From: 39-52-133 sp035531075
GTDB taxonomy: Bacteria; Pseudomonadota; Gammaproteobacteria; Burkholderiales; Gallionellaceae
Direction: 5' to 3'
Assembly: GCA_035531075.1 (NCBI GenBank)
Contig: DATKTO010000019.1
Location: 62,001 to 126,000 of the forward strand
DNA: 64,000 nucleotides
Within the stretch, counting starts at the first letter, position 1. Each line of letters starts with the position of its first letter. Made by a program: the position numbers and the translations under genes. The notes beneath the pieces are model-generated. The model worked only from the letters and a program-made list of their open reading frames with translations, was not told the DNA's origin and ran no database searches. Positions 1 through 6,845 of this stretch are shown here, one piece after another.

Positions 1-2
1 AG

Positions 3-659
3 GCGTGGCGCGTATTCGGCATTATGTCAGAGTTCGTCGCCGCGACCCAACGCCTGAGCAACATACATCCGGCGGTCAGCATCTTTGGCAGCGCGCGCAC
101 ACAGCACGACCATCCCTATTACCAGCTCACCGAGGAGATTGCGCGGCTGCTGTCCGATGCAGGCTTTTCAGTGATTTCCGGCGGCGGCCCCGGCATTATG
201 GAGGCGGCCAACAAGGGCGCGTTCTACGGCAAGTCGCCCAGCGTCGGCCTCAATATCCAGCTGCCGCATGAGCAGCACAACAACCCTTACCAGAACGTGA
301 GTCAGACCTTCCAGCACTTCTTCACGCGCAAGGTGATGTTTGTAAAGTTCGCCAGCGCCTACGTGGTGATGCCGGGCGGCTTCGGCACGCTGGACGAGCT
401 GATGGAAGCGCTCACCCTGGTGCAGACCGGCAAGACCCGGCGCATCCCCATCATTCTGGTCGGCAGCAAATTCTGGGGCGGCATGATGGACTGGATACGC
501 GCAAGCCTGCTGGTGGAAAAAATGATCTCCCCCAACGACATGGATTTAATCCAGGTCATCGATGAGCCGAAGGAAGTGGTCGCCGCAATCTTCAAGCATT
601 ACGAAACCAGAGGATTCGAGCCGTCGGAAGCCGAACTTGAGAAACAGTTGAACCTGTAG
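3..659 (+). CDS. LOG family protein (phosphoribohydrolase type), 5' end outside window
   Basis: Lysine-decarboxylase-like/LOG Rossmann-fold protein. The family hydrolyses nucleoside 5'-monophosphates, for example cytokinin riboside monophosphates, releasing base and ribose 5-phosphate. Visible motifs are GGGPGIMEAANKGA and the family signature PGGFGTLDE, which carries the catalytic residues. An ATG lies at 24, but the open frame continues upstream to the window edge and encodes AWRVFGI just before MSEFV. That sequence resembles the conserved part of beta-proteobacterial homologues, so the true start is probably outside the window. The stop is TAG at 657-659. Family is secure; the natural substrate is unknown. 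Confidence 0.85.
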   Translation, partial: AWRVFGIMSEFVAATQRLSNIHPAVSIFGSARTQHDHPYYQLTEEIARLLSDAGFSVISGGGPGIMEAANKGAFYGKSPSVGLNIQLPHEQHNNPYQNVSQTFQHFFTRKVMFVKFASAYVVMPGGFGTLDELMEALTLVQTGKTRRIPIILVGSKFWGGMMDWIRASLLVEKMISPNDMDLIQVIDEPKEVVAAIFKHYETRGFEPSEAELEKQLNL

Positions 660-872
660 GATCGGACAGTTGAATTATTATTGCTGTTGCCAATTTGCGC
701 TGTAAAACTGGTTAATAGTTTTAATGGTGTGTTTAACGGAATATTTAGGGTGTGCTTGTTTTGTATTTATAATAAAAACAACTCATTACAATTTATGCGC
801 CGGATTGGGCACCTCGAAGGTGCCTTTCAAGGCGATTTTAGGGTGTTTACTTAAAGTTATCGGCTCAGGAAT
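660..872. other. Intergenic spacer with small hairpin
   Basis: No gene is supported here. The spacer is A+T-rich in its middle. It holds one hairpin, GGCACCT (808-814) and AGGTGCC (818-824) with a 3-nt loop, followed by TTTC rather than a proper U-run, so it is at best a weak terminator. The spacer marks the step from chromosomal-core-like sequence into the accessory patch that follows. Confidence 0.4.
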
Positions 873-1703
873 ATGACATTACCAATTACCGACACCATAA
901 TCGCTGCGCTAGCACAACTCGTAGACGATTCGAAATCCAATGGAGAATATCGCGAGCCATCTCACTCAGATATTGAGTTTTACGTTGGACGGTCCGGCTT
1001 AACTTCGGCAGACCCAAAAGCTCAAGGTCAAGTAATTGGGAAAGCCAAGAGAGTTAGAGCGATCCTGTCATGGGCAATCGACAACAATCCCAACGCAGGC
1101 TCAAAACTAATTGAACAACTCCTGTCAAAAGTTCGAGCATCAGGAGGATTTCGAGAACAGTCGGCCAACTTTGTTGGCTCAGAAGCAATTTTGAATGCCA
1201 TTTCTGCGTTTGACGCAGAAGGTTATGAGCTCTCTAAAGACGGAGACATTCGGCCAAAAGTTTTGGAAAGCCTTAAAGGCCGAGAGTTAACCCAAGCGCT
1301 TCAGGCATATGCGCGCCGTGCTCAGAAAGGTGCACAAGACGCAGCATTACTTTCCGGTACTGGCAAAGATCTTCTTGAGGCAACCGCTGCACACATCCTT
1401 CAGACCAAATGGGGTTCATATTCAAGCGGGGCCAACTTTCAAGGTCTGCTTGGGCAAGCCTACGTGGCACTCGGGCTTACTGTTCCTGAGCAAGCAGCAC
1501 AACCGAGTGAGCCTCAAACTAAAGCACTTGAACGTGCAATGTTTCAAACTGCTTGCGCTATAAATCGCCTCCGAAACAAAGAAGGCACTGGTCATGGCCG
1601 TCCGTGGTTGCCTTCAATTACAAACACGGAAGCTACGGCTGCTATTGAGATGGTTGGCAGCATTGCAAGCTTCCTACTCAGCAAGCTCGATGAAAACCGC
1701 TAA
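873..1703 (+). CDS. Abortive-infection C-terminal (Abi_C) domain protein
   Basis: A 276-residue soluble protein. The N-terminal ~200 residues match no family I recognise. The last ~70 residues resemble the Abi_C domain: residues 232-242 read RLRNKEGTGHG, followed by a hydrophobic helix. The spacing R234 to H241 (R-x6-H) is compatible with the Rx4-6H motif of HEPN-type ribonucleases, so a toxin-like RNase role in phage defence is possible; this is inference. No antitoxin or modification partner is obvious. Codon and base composition look more A+T-rich than the flanking core genes, which suggests acquisition. An attC-like repeat follows directly after the stop codon. Confidence 0.6.
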   Translation: MTLPITDTIIAALAQLVDDSKSNGEYREPSHSDIEFYVGRSGLTSADPKAQGQVIGKAKRVRAILSWAIDNNPNAGSKLIEQLLSKVRASGGFREQSANFVGSEAILNAISAFDAEGYELSKDGDIRPKVLESLKGRELTQALQAYARRAQKGAQDAALLSGTGKDLLEATAAHILQTKWGSYSSGANFQGLLGQAYVALGLTVPEQAAQPSEPQTKALERAMFQTACAINRLRNKEGTGHGRPWLPSITNTEATAAIEMVGSIASFLLSKLDENR

Positions 1704-1750
1704 CCCGGGGCTCAACCTCGCTCCCTTCGGTCGCTGGGTGCTGCGTTAGC
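1699..1750 (+). repeat. Putative integron attC-like recombination site
   Basis: The outer arms GCTAAC (1699-1704) and GTTAGC (1745-1750) are perfect inverted repeats resembling integron R'' and R' boxes. The interior is imperfectly self-complementary (CTCAACCTCGC ... GCTGGGTGCTGC), as in attC L'' and L' boxes. The left arm overlaps the stop codon of the Abi_C gene and the right arm ends 7 nt before the next ATG, which is typical cassette spacing. At 52 bp it is slightly shorter than most attC sites. No integrase gene is in the window, so this would be an isolated or decayed cassette. Confidence 0.45.
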
Positions 1751-1757
1751 TTTCACT

Positions 1758-2333
1758 ATGTCCGTACTCTCCACAGCCGGCGAATTCGAGAAGCACAATC
1801 CACTCGTACGGTTCTCCTTCTATGCAAACGGTCGAGTTCAAGTACTACTGAAATTGGGCGTCGAGATTCTTGACGAGCTTGAGGCAGCCTTCGCTGATGA
1901 CTCTTCAGTGTCGTTTGAACACATTGCTAGGGCAGAAGAGCTTTCCTGGTTGTGGGTTCTTGGCGCTTATGAAGTTGTTCGAACGATGTCGCAGGCCAAA
2001 CCTTGCTTCTCGGAGCGTGCATACAAATCGCTGACGAAGTTGAAACGGGAGCTTAGTCACGTGAGAATGCCGGCTGCGAAAATGGAGGCACCTGGCCAGG
2101 CAGTTCCCATTGACTCCTCGCGCTCCCCAGCTGGGCTGGCTGCATCAGAACGAGACCTACTTGTGGGTGATCCATCCAACCCGAAGAGTCTGCGTAACCT
2201 GATAGGAGGCTTCTACTCTGTCTTCTCACAGATTGATGGTTCAGACATCTTGGCCGAACACGAGTCTGTCTACTCTGCTGAGAAAGCTAATTCGCCGTTC
2301 CAGGGGACGCGCCGACAAGCGGCGCGCCCCTGA
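1758..2333 (+). CDS. Hypothetical protein in accessory patch
   Basis: A 191-residue protein with no recognised domain, signal peptide or membrane segment. The first ~125 residues look like a helical globular domain; the middle is Pro/Ser/Ala-rich and the C-terminus is basic (RRQAARP). The ATG sits 7 nt after the attC-like site and has no clear Shine-Dalgarno sequence, as is common in gene cassettes. The last codons lie inside a strong bulged hairpin (2297-2335). Its lower G+C and lack of recognisable relatives fit a mobile gene cassette. It is probably a real gene; its function is unknown. Confidence 0.5.
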   Translation: MSVLSTAGEFEKHNPLVRFSFYANGRVQVLLKLGVEILDELEAAFADDSSVSFEHIARAEELSWLWVLGAYEVVRTMSQAKPCFSERAYKSLTKLKRELSHVRMPAAKMEAPGQAVPIDSSRSPAGLAASERDLLVGDPSNPKSLRNLIGGFYSVFSQIDGSDILAEHESVYSAEKANSPFQGTRRQAARP

Positions 2334-2335
2334 AC
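2297..2335. repeat. Strong imperfect hairpin with two bulged bases
   Basis: The left arm is GTTC, bulged C, AGGGG, bulged A, CGCGCCG (2297-2314). The loop is ACAAG. The right arm is CGGCGCG, CCCCT, GAAC (2320-2335). This gives a 16-bp stem with unpaired bases on one side only, an architecture seen in folded attC sites. Matching R boxes are not visible, so it could instead be a degenerate attC or a transcript-stabilising hairpin. There is no U-run. It overlaps the stop codon of the preceding gene. Confidence 0.5.
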
Positions 2336-2387
2336 TAACATACATGGGCAAGGCTCGCGTGATACAACCATTTAGAGGAGGACTACA

Positions 2388-2675
2388 ATGGCAGGATTTT
2401 TCAAACAGTGGGCATCAAACGCATCAGAATACAGGCGCCTGCAACAAGAGTTGACGGTGATATTTGCAAGATCTGGTGTGAATTTCATGCATCTACATCC
2501 AGAGATAACCAAATTTCTGGTTGGTGTGGCGCGTGAAGAAGGCGCGTCGGAGGCAGTTGCGAGACTTAATGAGACGATGGAAATGGTGGCCACTACGTTT
2601 CCGGGCTTAACGCAAGAACAGGCTCAGAAACAATTGATACGCACTGCCAAAACCATTAACACGTTGGCCCGATGA
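2388..2675 (+). CDS. Small hypothetical protein
   Basis: A 95-residue soluble, mostly helical protein, preceded by an excellent Shine-Dalgarno sequence (GAGGAGG about 7 nt before the ATG). That makes translation likely. No family is recognised, and there is no signal peptide, cysteine motif or transmembrane segment. It sits between the attC-like hairpin and the CDF transporter. Upstream and downstream sequence contains short GGGGTCAG-type remnants, so it may belong to the accessory patch. Confidence 0.55.
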   Translation: MAGFFKQWASNASEYRRLQQELTVIFARSGVNFMHLHPEITKFLVGVAREEGASEAVARLNETMEMVATTFPGLTQEQAQKQLIRTAKTINTLAR

Positions 2676-2783
2676 CGGAGATCACCATGACTGTTAGGGA
2701 AATCAACGGAATCAATGGGGTCAGACTGAGGTAACCCGTATTGACTCGTGAATGCAGACGTCAGGCATTGTTAAGGAGCCGCA

Positions 2784-3404
2784 ATGGCCAATTGTTGCAA
2801 CGATAAAGAAGGTGAGATTGAGGCGCTTCACAAACGCCAGGGTGCTACCCTCAAGCTCGTTCTCGGAATCAATGTCGTTATGTTCCTGGTTGAACTCGCT
2901 GCCGGCCTGATGTCGGGCTCGTTGTCTCTGCTGGCGGATTCAGCAGATATGCTGGGCGATGCCCTGGTTTACGGCTTCAGCATTTACGTCATTGCGCGCG
3001 GTGCGAGAATGAAAGCGATGGCAGCGCTATTCAAGGGTGGCATCATGGCGGCATTTGCCGTCTTCGTTTTCGGCCAGGCGATTTACAGGATTATTTTCCC
3101 CCTTGTTCCGGTCTTCGAAACCATTGGTGTCATTGGCGTACTTGCCCTTGCTGCCAACAGTTTGTGTCTATTTCTGCTGTGGCGTCATCGTGCGGATGAC
3201 ATAAACATGCAGTCGGTTTGGCTGTGTTCACGCAATGACATCATCGCGAATATCTCAGTGTTGTTTGCGGCCTTGGGAGTATGGCTCTCCGGCTCTGGCT
3301 GGCCCGACATCATCGTTGGCTTGGCGCTCGCTGCCCTGTTTGCGCAGTCGTCGCTGTCCGTCCTGCGCCGCGCCATAGCAGCGCTTCGAATAACCAATGC
3401 CTAA
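2784..3404 (+). CDS. Cation diffusion facilitator-type transporter, membrane domain only
   Basis: A 206-residue inner-membrane protein with about six hydrophobic segments, related to CDF metal/H+ antiporters (CzcD/ZitB type). The N-terminus carries a Cys pair (residues 4-5). The usual metal-site motifs are altered: the TM2 motif reads LLADSADMLGDA (Asp where many CDFs have His-x3-Asp) and the later motif reads SRNDIIANI. The cytosolic C-terminal metal-sensing domain of typical ~300-residue CDFs is missing. This matches a compact cation-transporter subgroup. AAGGAG lies about 6 nt before the ATG. The metal substrate cannot be read from sequence. Confidence 0.75.
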   Translation: MANCCNDKEGEIEALHKRQGATLKLVLGINVVMFLVELAAGLMSGSLSLLADSADMLGDALVYGFSIYVIARGARMKAMAALFKGGIMAAFAVFVFGQAIYRIIFPLVPVFETIGVIGVLALAANSLCLFLLWRHRADDINMQSVWLCSRNDIIANISVLFAALGVWLSGSGWPDIIVGLALAALFAQSSLSVLRRAIAALRITNA

Positions 3405-3678
3405 CCTGCCATGAACACTTCCCCTGCAAGCTGCGCTTCGCGCACAACTGCGCCCACAAACCGGGGTCAGGTCTATTATCGTGGCGCAATAATTCTGGTC
3501 CGCCCGGCCGCGCTGCGCCGCATGTTTTATTCTTGAGTTTATATAATATAATGAATGTATTCAATTTATTATATGTTTACGGATGCTTGCCCTCGGGGTT
3601 GTTTGCACGTCGCGGGTAAGGGGCGCACCTTGTTGTTGGCGCCCTGATTTCATCAGCAGAATAGGGCTGGCGGTGCTG

Positions 3679-4011
3679 TTACAGGCAGCCGCCGCAACTG
3701 CCGCAGCGCCAGTCATGCGGATTGACCGCCTGATAAAACCAGCGCATGTGTGCGTCATCGGCAGGAATGCCGTGCCCGGCAAACAGTGCGGCCAGCCATG
3801 CGGCGTTTTCAGCTATCCATTCATCCTCGGCCAGTCCTTCGGCATAGTCTTCATCGTCGGGAAAGATGTAGCTGAAGATGCCGTAGCTGCCCATGTCTTC
3901 CGCACTTCGCGCGGCATTAAGCTGCAGCAGTTGTCCCAGGTGGTGGATTTCCCAGTGGCCGAGGCACAGATTGTTGCCGGTGGAAGTCCAGCGGGCAGTA
4001 AATGGATTCAT
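3679..4011 (-). CDS. Small hypothetical protein with Cys-rich C-terminus
   Basis: A 110-residue protein starting at MNPFTARW. A longer open frame runs to 4149, but its extra 46 residues look non-coding. The body is acidic (FPDDEDYAEGLAEDEW) and the C-terminus ends in WRCGSCGGCL, three cysteines in a possible metal- or disulfide-forming tail. No signal peptide or family is recognised, though the composition looks like a genuine conserved small protein. Neither candidate start has a strong Shine-Dalgarno sequence. It is convergent with the CDF gene. Confidence 0.6.
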   Translation of the reverse strand: MNPFTARWTSTGNNLCLGHWEIHHLGQLLQLNAARSAEDMGSYGIFSYIFPDDEDYAEGLAEDEWIAENAAWLAALFAGHGIPADDAHMRWFYQAVNPHDWRCGSCGGCL

Positions 4012-4216
4012 GATGGCAGATACCATGGAGCATGAAATGAATGGCTGGCTATCATTATAACGCGCATAAGAGGTGCGCTTATGCGGCGGCGGGCAGGTGC
4101 TGTTCTGCACGATTCTCGCCGACAACGCCGCGCTGCGCCTGCTTTGCAAAAAGCTTTGCAGCCTTTTTCACTCGCATCGGCTAAAATACACTCCTGCATA
4201 ACATTGGAGTAAGGCA

Positions 4217-4558
4217 ATGCGTTTAGTGAGCGTTTTATTGTTGAGTTGTCTGGCTGGCGCAGCCTACGCTGGCGACTCTGCTCCCGCCCCGGATTGGCAA
4301 CCGCTGCCGCCGCCCCCTGCGCTGGAACCCGGTGCGCAGGATAGCGATCTGGAGCCGCAGGTCACCATTATCAAAAAAAAGGATATGGTGATTGAAGAGT
4401 ATCGCGTGGGCGGAAAACTTTTCAAGATCAAGGTAACGCCGAAAATCGGCAAGCCATATTATTTGATTGATGAGCGCGGCGACGGGCAATTTTCCCGCCA
4501 GGATGGCCCCGATGCCTCCGGCTTGCGCCCGCCGCAATGGGTCATTCACGAGTTTTAA
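4217..4558 (+). CDS. DUF2782 family periplasmic protein
   Basis: A 113-residue protein with a clear Sec signal peptide (residues 1-18, ending AGAAYAG), a proline-rich linker and a small domain. The domain contains KIGKPYYLIDERGDG and a C-terminal PPQWVIHEF, typical of DUF2782. The family occurs widely in beta- and gammaproteobacteria, often beside thrB or polA; its function is unknown. GGAG lies about 9 nt before the ATG. It is followed after 61 nt by thrB in the same direction, so the two may be cotranscribed. Confidence 0.85.
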   Translation: MRLVSVLLLSCLAGAAYAGDSAPAPDWQPLPPPPALEPGAQDSDLEPQVTIIKKKDMVIEEYRVGGKLFKIKVTPKIGKPYYLIDERGDGQFSRQDGPDASGLRPPQWVIHEF

Positions 4559-4565
4559 TCAGGCA

Positions 4566-4596
4566 AAATTTAATCCAGACCAAATTTAATCCAGAC
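4566..4596 (+). repeat. Two-copy 16-bp tandem repeat upstream of thrB
   Basis: The 15-mer AAATTTAATCCAGAC occurs at 4566-4580 and again at 4582-4596, a 16-bp period with perfect identity. A degenerate third copy (ACCTTTTAGTTCAGG) may follow. The repeat fills the gap between the DUF2782 stop and the thrB start. It could be a regulator-binding array in the leader or simple replication slippage. Confidence 0.7.
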
Positions 4597-4619
4597 ACCT
4601 TTTAGTTCAGGTACTTTTC

Positions 4620-5567
4620 ATGGCAGTTTTCACCAGCGTCAGCGATAACGAATTTTCCGCCTGGCTAGTCAATTATTCACTCGGTTCCCTGCTTGAGTTA
4701 CAGGGCATCGCCTCGGGCATCGAGAACACCAATTATTTTGTCACCACCAGCAATGGCCGTTTTGTGCTGACGCTATTTGAAAAACTCAGTGCAAAAGAAC
4801 TGCCGTTTTATCTGAACCTGATGGCGCATCTCGCGCGTCACGGCATTCCCTGTCCCAGCCCGGTGGCCAACCGGCACAACCAGTTTCTGGGTGAACTGAA
4901 CGGCAAGCCGGCCTGCATCGTCAGCCGACTGGCGGGCAAATCGCTGACCCAGCCGACTGCTGCAAACTGTGCGGCGGTGGGCGCGATGCTGGGGCAGATG
5001 CACGAGGCCGGGCTGAGCTTTGCAGAGACCATGAAAAATCCGCGCGATGCGGCGTGGCGCGCCTCTGCGGCCAAGCAGGTGGTGGCGTTTCTGGATACGC
5101 AGGACGCCGCGCTGCTGCAGAGCGAAGTGGCTTTCCATGAACTAAACACGCTGGCGGCGCTGCCGCAGGGTGTGGTGCACGCCGACCTGTTCCGCGACAA
5201 TGTGCTGTTTGATGGCGAGCGCGTGGGCGGGCTGATCGATTTTTATTTTGCATGCAACGACTGCCTGCTGTACGACGTGGCGATTACGGTAAACGACTGG
5301 TGCATGGGCGCTGAGGGCAGGCTGGATGCGGTGCGTACCCGAGCGCTGCTGAATGCCTACCACGCGGTGCGGCCTTTCACTGCGCCGGAGGCCGACATGT
5401 GGCCGGTTGCACTGCGTGCAGCCGCGCTGCGCTTCTGGATTTCGCGCTTGTTCGACCTGCACCGGCCGCGCGATGGCGAGCTGGTCAACGCGCACAATCC
5501 GGATCAGTTCAAACAGATACTGCAGCAGCATATCGCCGCGCATGGCGATCCAATCCAATTAATGTGA
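4620..5567 (+). CDS. thrB: Homoserine kinase (APH-fold type)
   Basis: Phosphorylates L-homoserine to O-phosphohomoserine in threonine biosynthesis, using ATP. The 315-residue protein belongs to the aminoglycoside-phosphotransferase-like ThrB family found in many beta- and alphaproteobacteria, not the GHMP-kinase ThrB of E. coli. The catalytic loop HADLFRDN (residues 187-194) and the metal-binding Asp in LIDFYF (D207) are intact, and length is normal for the family. It is preceded by DUF2782 and followed 16 nt later by a BPSS1780 membrane protein, probably in one transcript. A tandem repeat lies in its leader. Confidence 0.93.
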   Translation: MAVFTSVSDNEFSAWLVNYSLGSLLELQGIASGIENTNYFVTTSNGRFVLTLFEKLSAKELPFYLNLMAHLARHGIPCPSPVANRHNQFLGELNGKPACIVSRLAGKSLTQPTAANCAAVGAMLGQMHEAGLSFAETMKNPRDAAWRASAAKQVVAFLDTQDAALLQSEVAFHELNTLAALPQGVVHADLFRDNVLFDGERVGGLIDFYFACNDCLLYDVAITVNDWCMGAEGRLDAVRTRALLNAYHAVRPFTAPEADMWPVALRAAALRFWISRLFDLHRPRDGELVNAHNPDQFKQILQQHIAAHGDPIQLM

Positions 5568-5583
5568 GGCAATAGCTTAATTA

Positions 5584-6351
5584 ATGAACAAATTCGAAAT
5601 ACAAAAAGTCCCCGCAAGCCATGGCTGGCTGTGGGTCAAGCATGGCTACAGATTGATCATGCGCAGCCCCTTGCAGGCGTTTTCGCTGGCTATGTTTTTC
5701 ATGCTGGGTGTATTTCTGGCAATGAATATTCCCCACGCCGGCGTGCTGCTGGCGGTGCTGCTCATGCCGATATTGATGGCCGGATATATGCGTGTATGCC
5801 GCTCGCTGGAATACAACGAAAAGGTGGAGCCGAGACAAATTATCGCCGGTTTTGAAAGTCGGACTGCGCAGCTTGTTACCCTGGGCGGTATGCTGCTGCT
5901 CGGCATGATTGTTGTTTCCATGTTCACCGCGGCGATGGGCGGTTCCGCCTTGAGCAGCATACTTGAGACTTTTCAAACACAGCAGGATCCAAGTGCATTG
6001 ATTGATGCGCTGCTGGCGCCCGAATCCGGTCTGCGACTGACCCTGCTGGCCGGATTTGCGCTGCTTTTTCTGCTGATGCTCGCGATGCAGTTTGCACCGA
6101 TGCTGGTATTTTTTAATGGCATGTCCCCGCGCCACGCGATGCAGGTAAGCCTGATGGCTTCCGTGCGCAACATCTTGCCCTTTTCGGTTTACAGCCTGAT
6201 CATGCAACTGATCGCGTTTGCAGTGAGCGTGGTTCCGATGGGATTGGGCTGGATCATTCTGGTGCCGATCGGGCTGACCTCGATGTATGTGGCTTACCGC
6301 GATATTTTTTCGGAGGTGAAAGCGGCGAGCGATGAAAAAGAAAATGGCTAG
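5584..6351 (+). CDS. BPSS1780 family membrane protein
   Basis: A 255-residue integral membrane protein with about six hydrophobic segments and an N-terminal amphipathic stretch containing GWLWVKHGYRLIMRSP. This matches the BPSS1780-type family of betaproteobacteria, which is often encoded beside thrB. No catalytic motif is visible and the function is unknown. The ATG is 16 nt after the thrB stop. The frame ends just before a palindromic repeat (6358-6400). Confidence 0.8.
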   Translation: MNKFEIQKVPASHGWLWVKHGYRLIMRSPLQAFSLAMFFMLGVFLAMNIPHAGVLLAVLLMPILMAGYMRVCRSLEYNEKVEPRQIIAGFESRTAQLVTLGGMLLLGMIVVSMFTAAMGGSALSSILETFQTQQDPSALIDALLAPESGLRLTLLAGFALLFLLMLAMQFAPMLVFFNGMSPRHAMQVSLMASVRNILPFSVYSLIMQLIAFAVSVVPMGLGWIILVPIGLTSMYVAYRDIFSEVKAASDEKENG

Positions 6352-6357
6352 GCTGTT

Positions 6358-6400
6358 GTAGGGTGCGTCATACGCACCGTGGTCGCACGGCGCACCCTAC
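6358..6400. repeat. Palindromic repeat GTAGGGTGCG...CGCACCCTAC, copy 1
   Basis: A 43-bp REP-like element. The 10-bp arms GTAGGGTGCG (6358-6367) and CGCACCCTAC (6391-6400) are perfectly inverted, with further partial pairing inside. It lies between the BPSS1780 gene and the convergent AhpD-like gene. The AhpD-like gene takes its stop codon (TAG, complement of 6397-6399) from the right arm. A second copy lies at 6802-6845. Confidence 0.85.
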
Positions 6401-6741
6401 TTGACCTGAAACTCCTCAAATGCGCGCAGCACTTCCGCCGCATACATCAGCGACGGCCCGCCGCCCATATACACCGCAACCGCCAGCATTTCATTCACCT
6501 GCTCGCGCGTGGCTCCCAGGCGCACCAGCGACTTGACGTGAAAGCCGATGCAGCCGTCGCAATGCGAGGCGACGGCGATGCCGGATGCGATCAGCTCCTT
6601 CTGCAGTTCTGTCAGCACACCCGGCGCCATCGCCGCCTTGGCCATCGCATCAAACGCTGCCATCGGTTCTTTGGCTTCTTTGCGGAACGGCAGCAGCAGC
6701 TGTTTAATTTCCTGCGTGATTTCCTTGAATGATTTGCTCAT
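6397..6741 (-). CDS. Carboxymuconolactone decarboxylase/AhpD-like protein
   Basis: A 114-residue all-helical protein of the CMD family. The redox motif CDGCIGFH (Cys-x2-Cys-x3-His) is the AhpD-type peroxidatic/resolving signature, so a thiol peroxidase or disulfide-reductase role is likely; the electron donor is unknown. AAGGA lies about 8 nt before the ATG (complement of 6741). It is flanked on both sides by copies of the GTAGGGTGCG repeat, and its stop codon lies inside one of them. Confidence 0.88.
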   Translation of the reverse strand: MSKSFKEITQEIKQLLLPFRKEAKEPMAAFDAMAKAAMAPGVLTELQKELIASGIAVASHCDGCIGFHVKSLVRLGATREQVNEMLAVAVYMGGGPSLMYAAEVLRAFEEFQVK

Positions 6742-6801
6742 GTTTAAATCCTTAATATTATATTTATATTCATATAGTTATAATGTATTTCCATGGTTCG
6801 C

Positions 6802-6845
6802 GTAGGGTGCGCCGTGCGCACCATGGTGCGTAAGACGCACCCTAC
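6802..6845. repeat. Palindromic repeat GTAGGGTGCG...CGCACCCTAC, copy 2
   Basis: A 44-bp element with the same 10-bp inverted arms as copy 1 (6802-6811 and 6836-6845) and a related interior of GTGCGCACC/GGTGCG blocks. The right arm contains the TAG stop codon of uvrD (complement of 6842-6844). It sits between uvrD and the AhpD-like gene and could stabilise or terminate the uvrD transcript. Confidence 0.85.
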
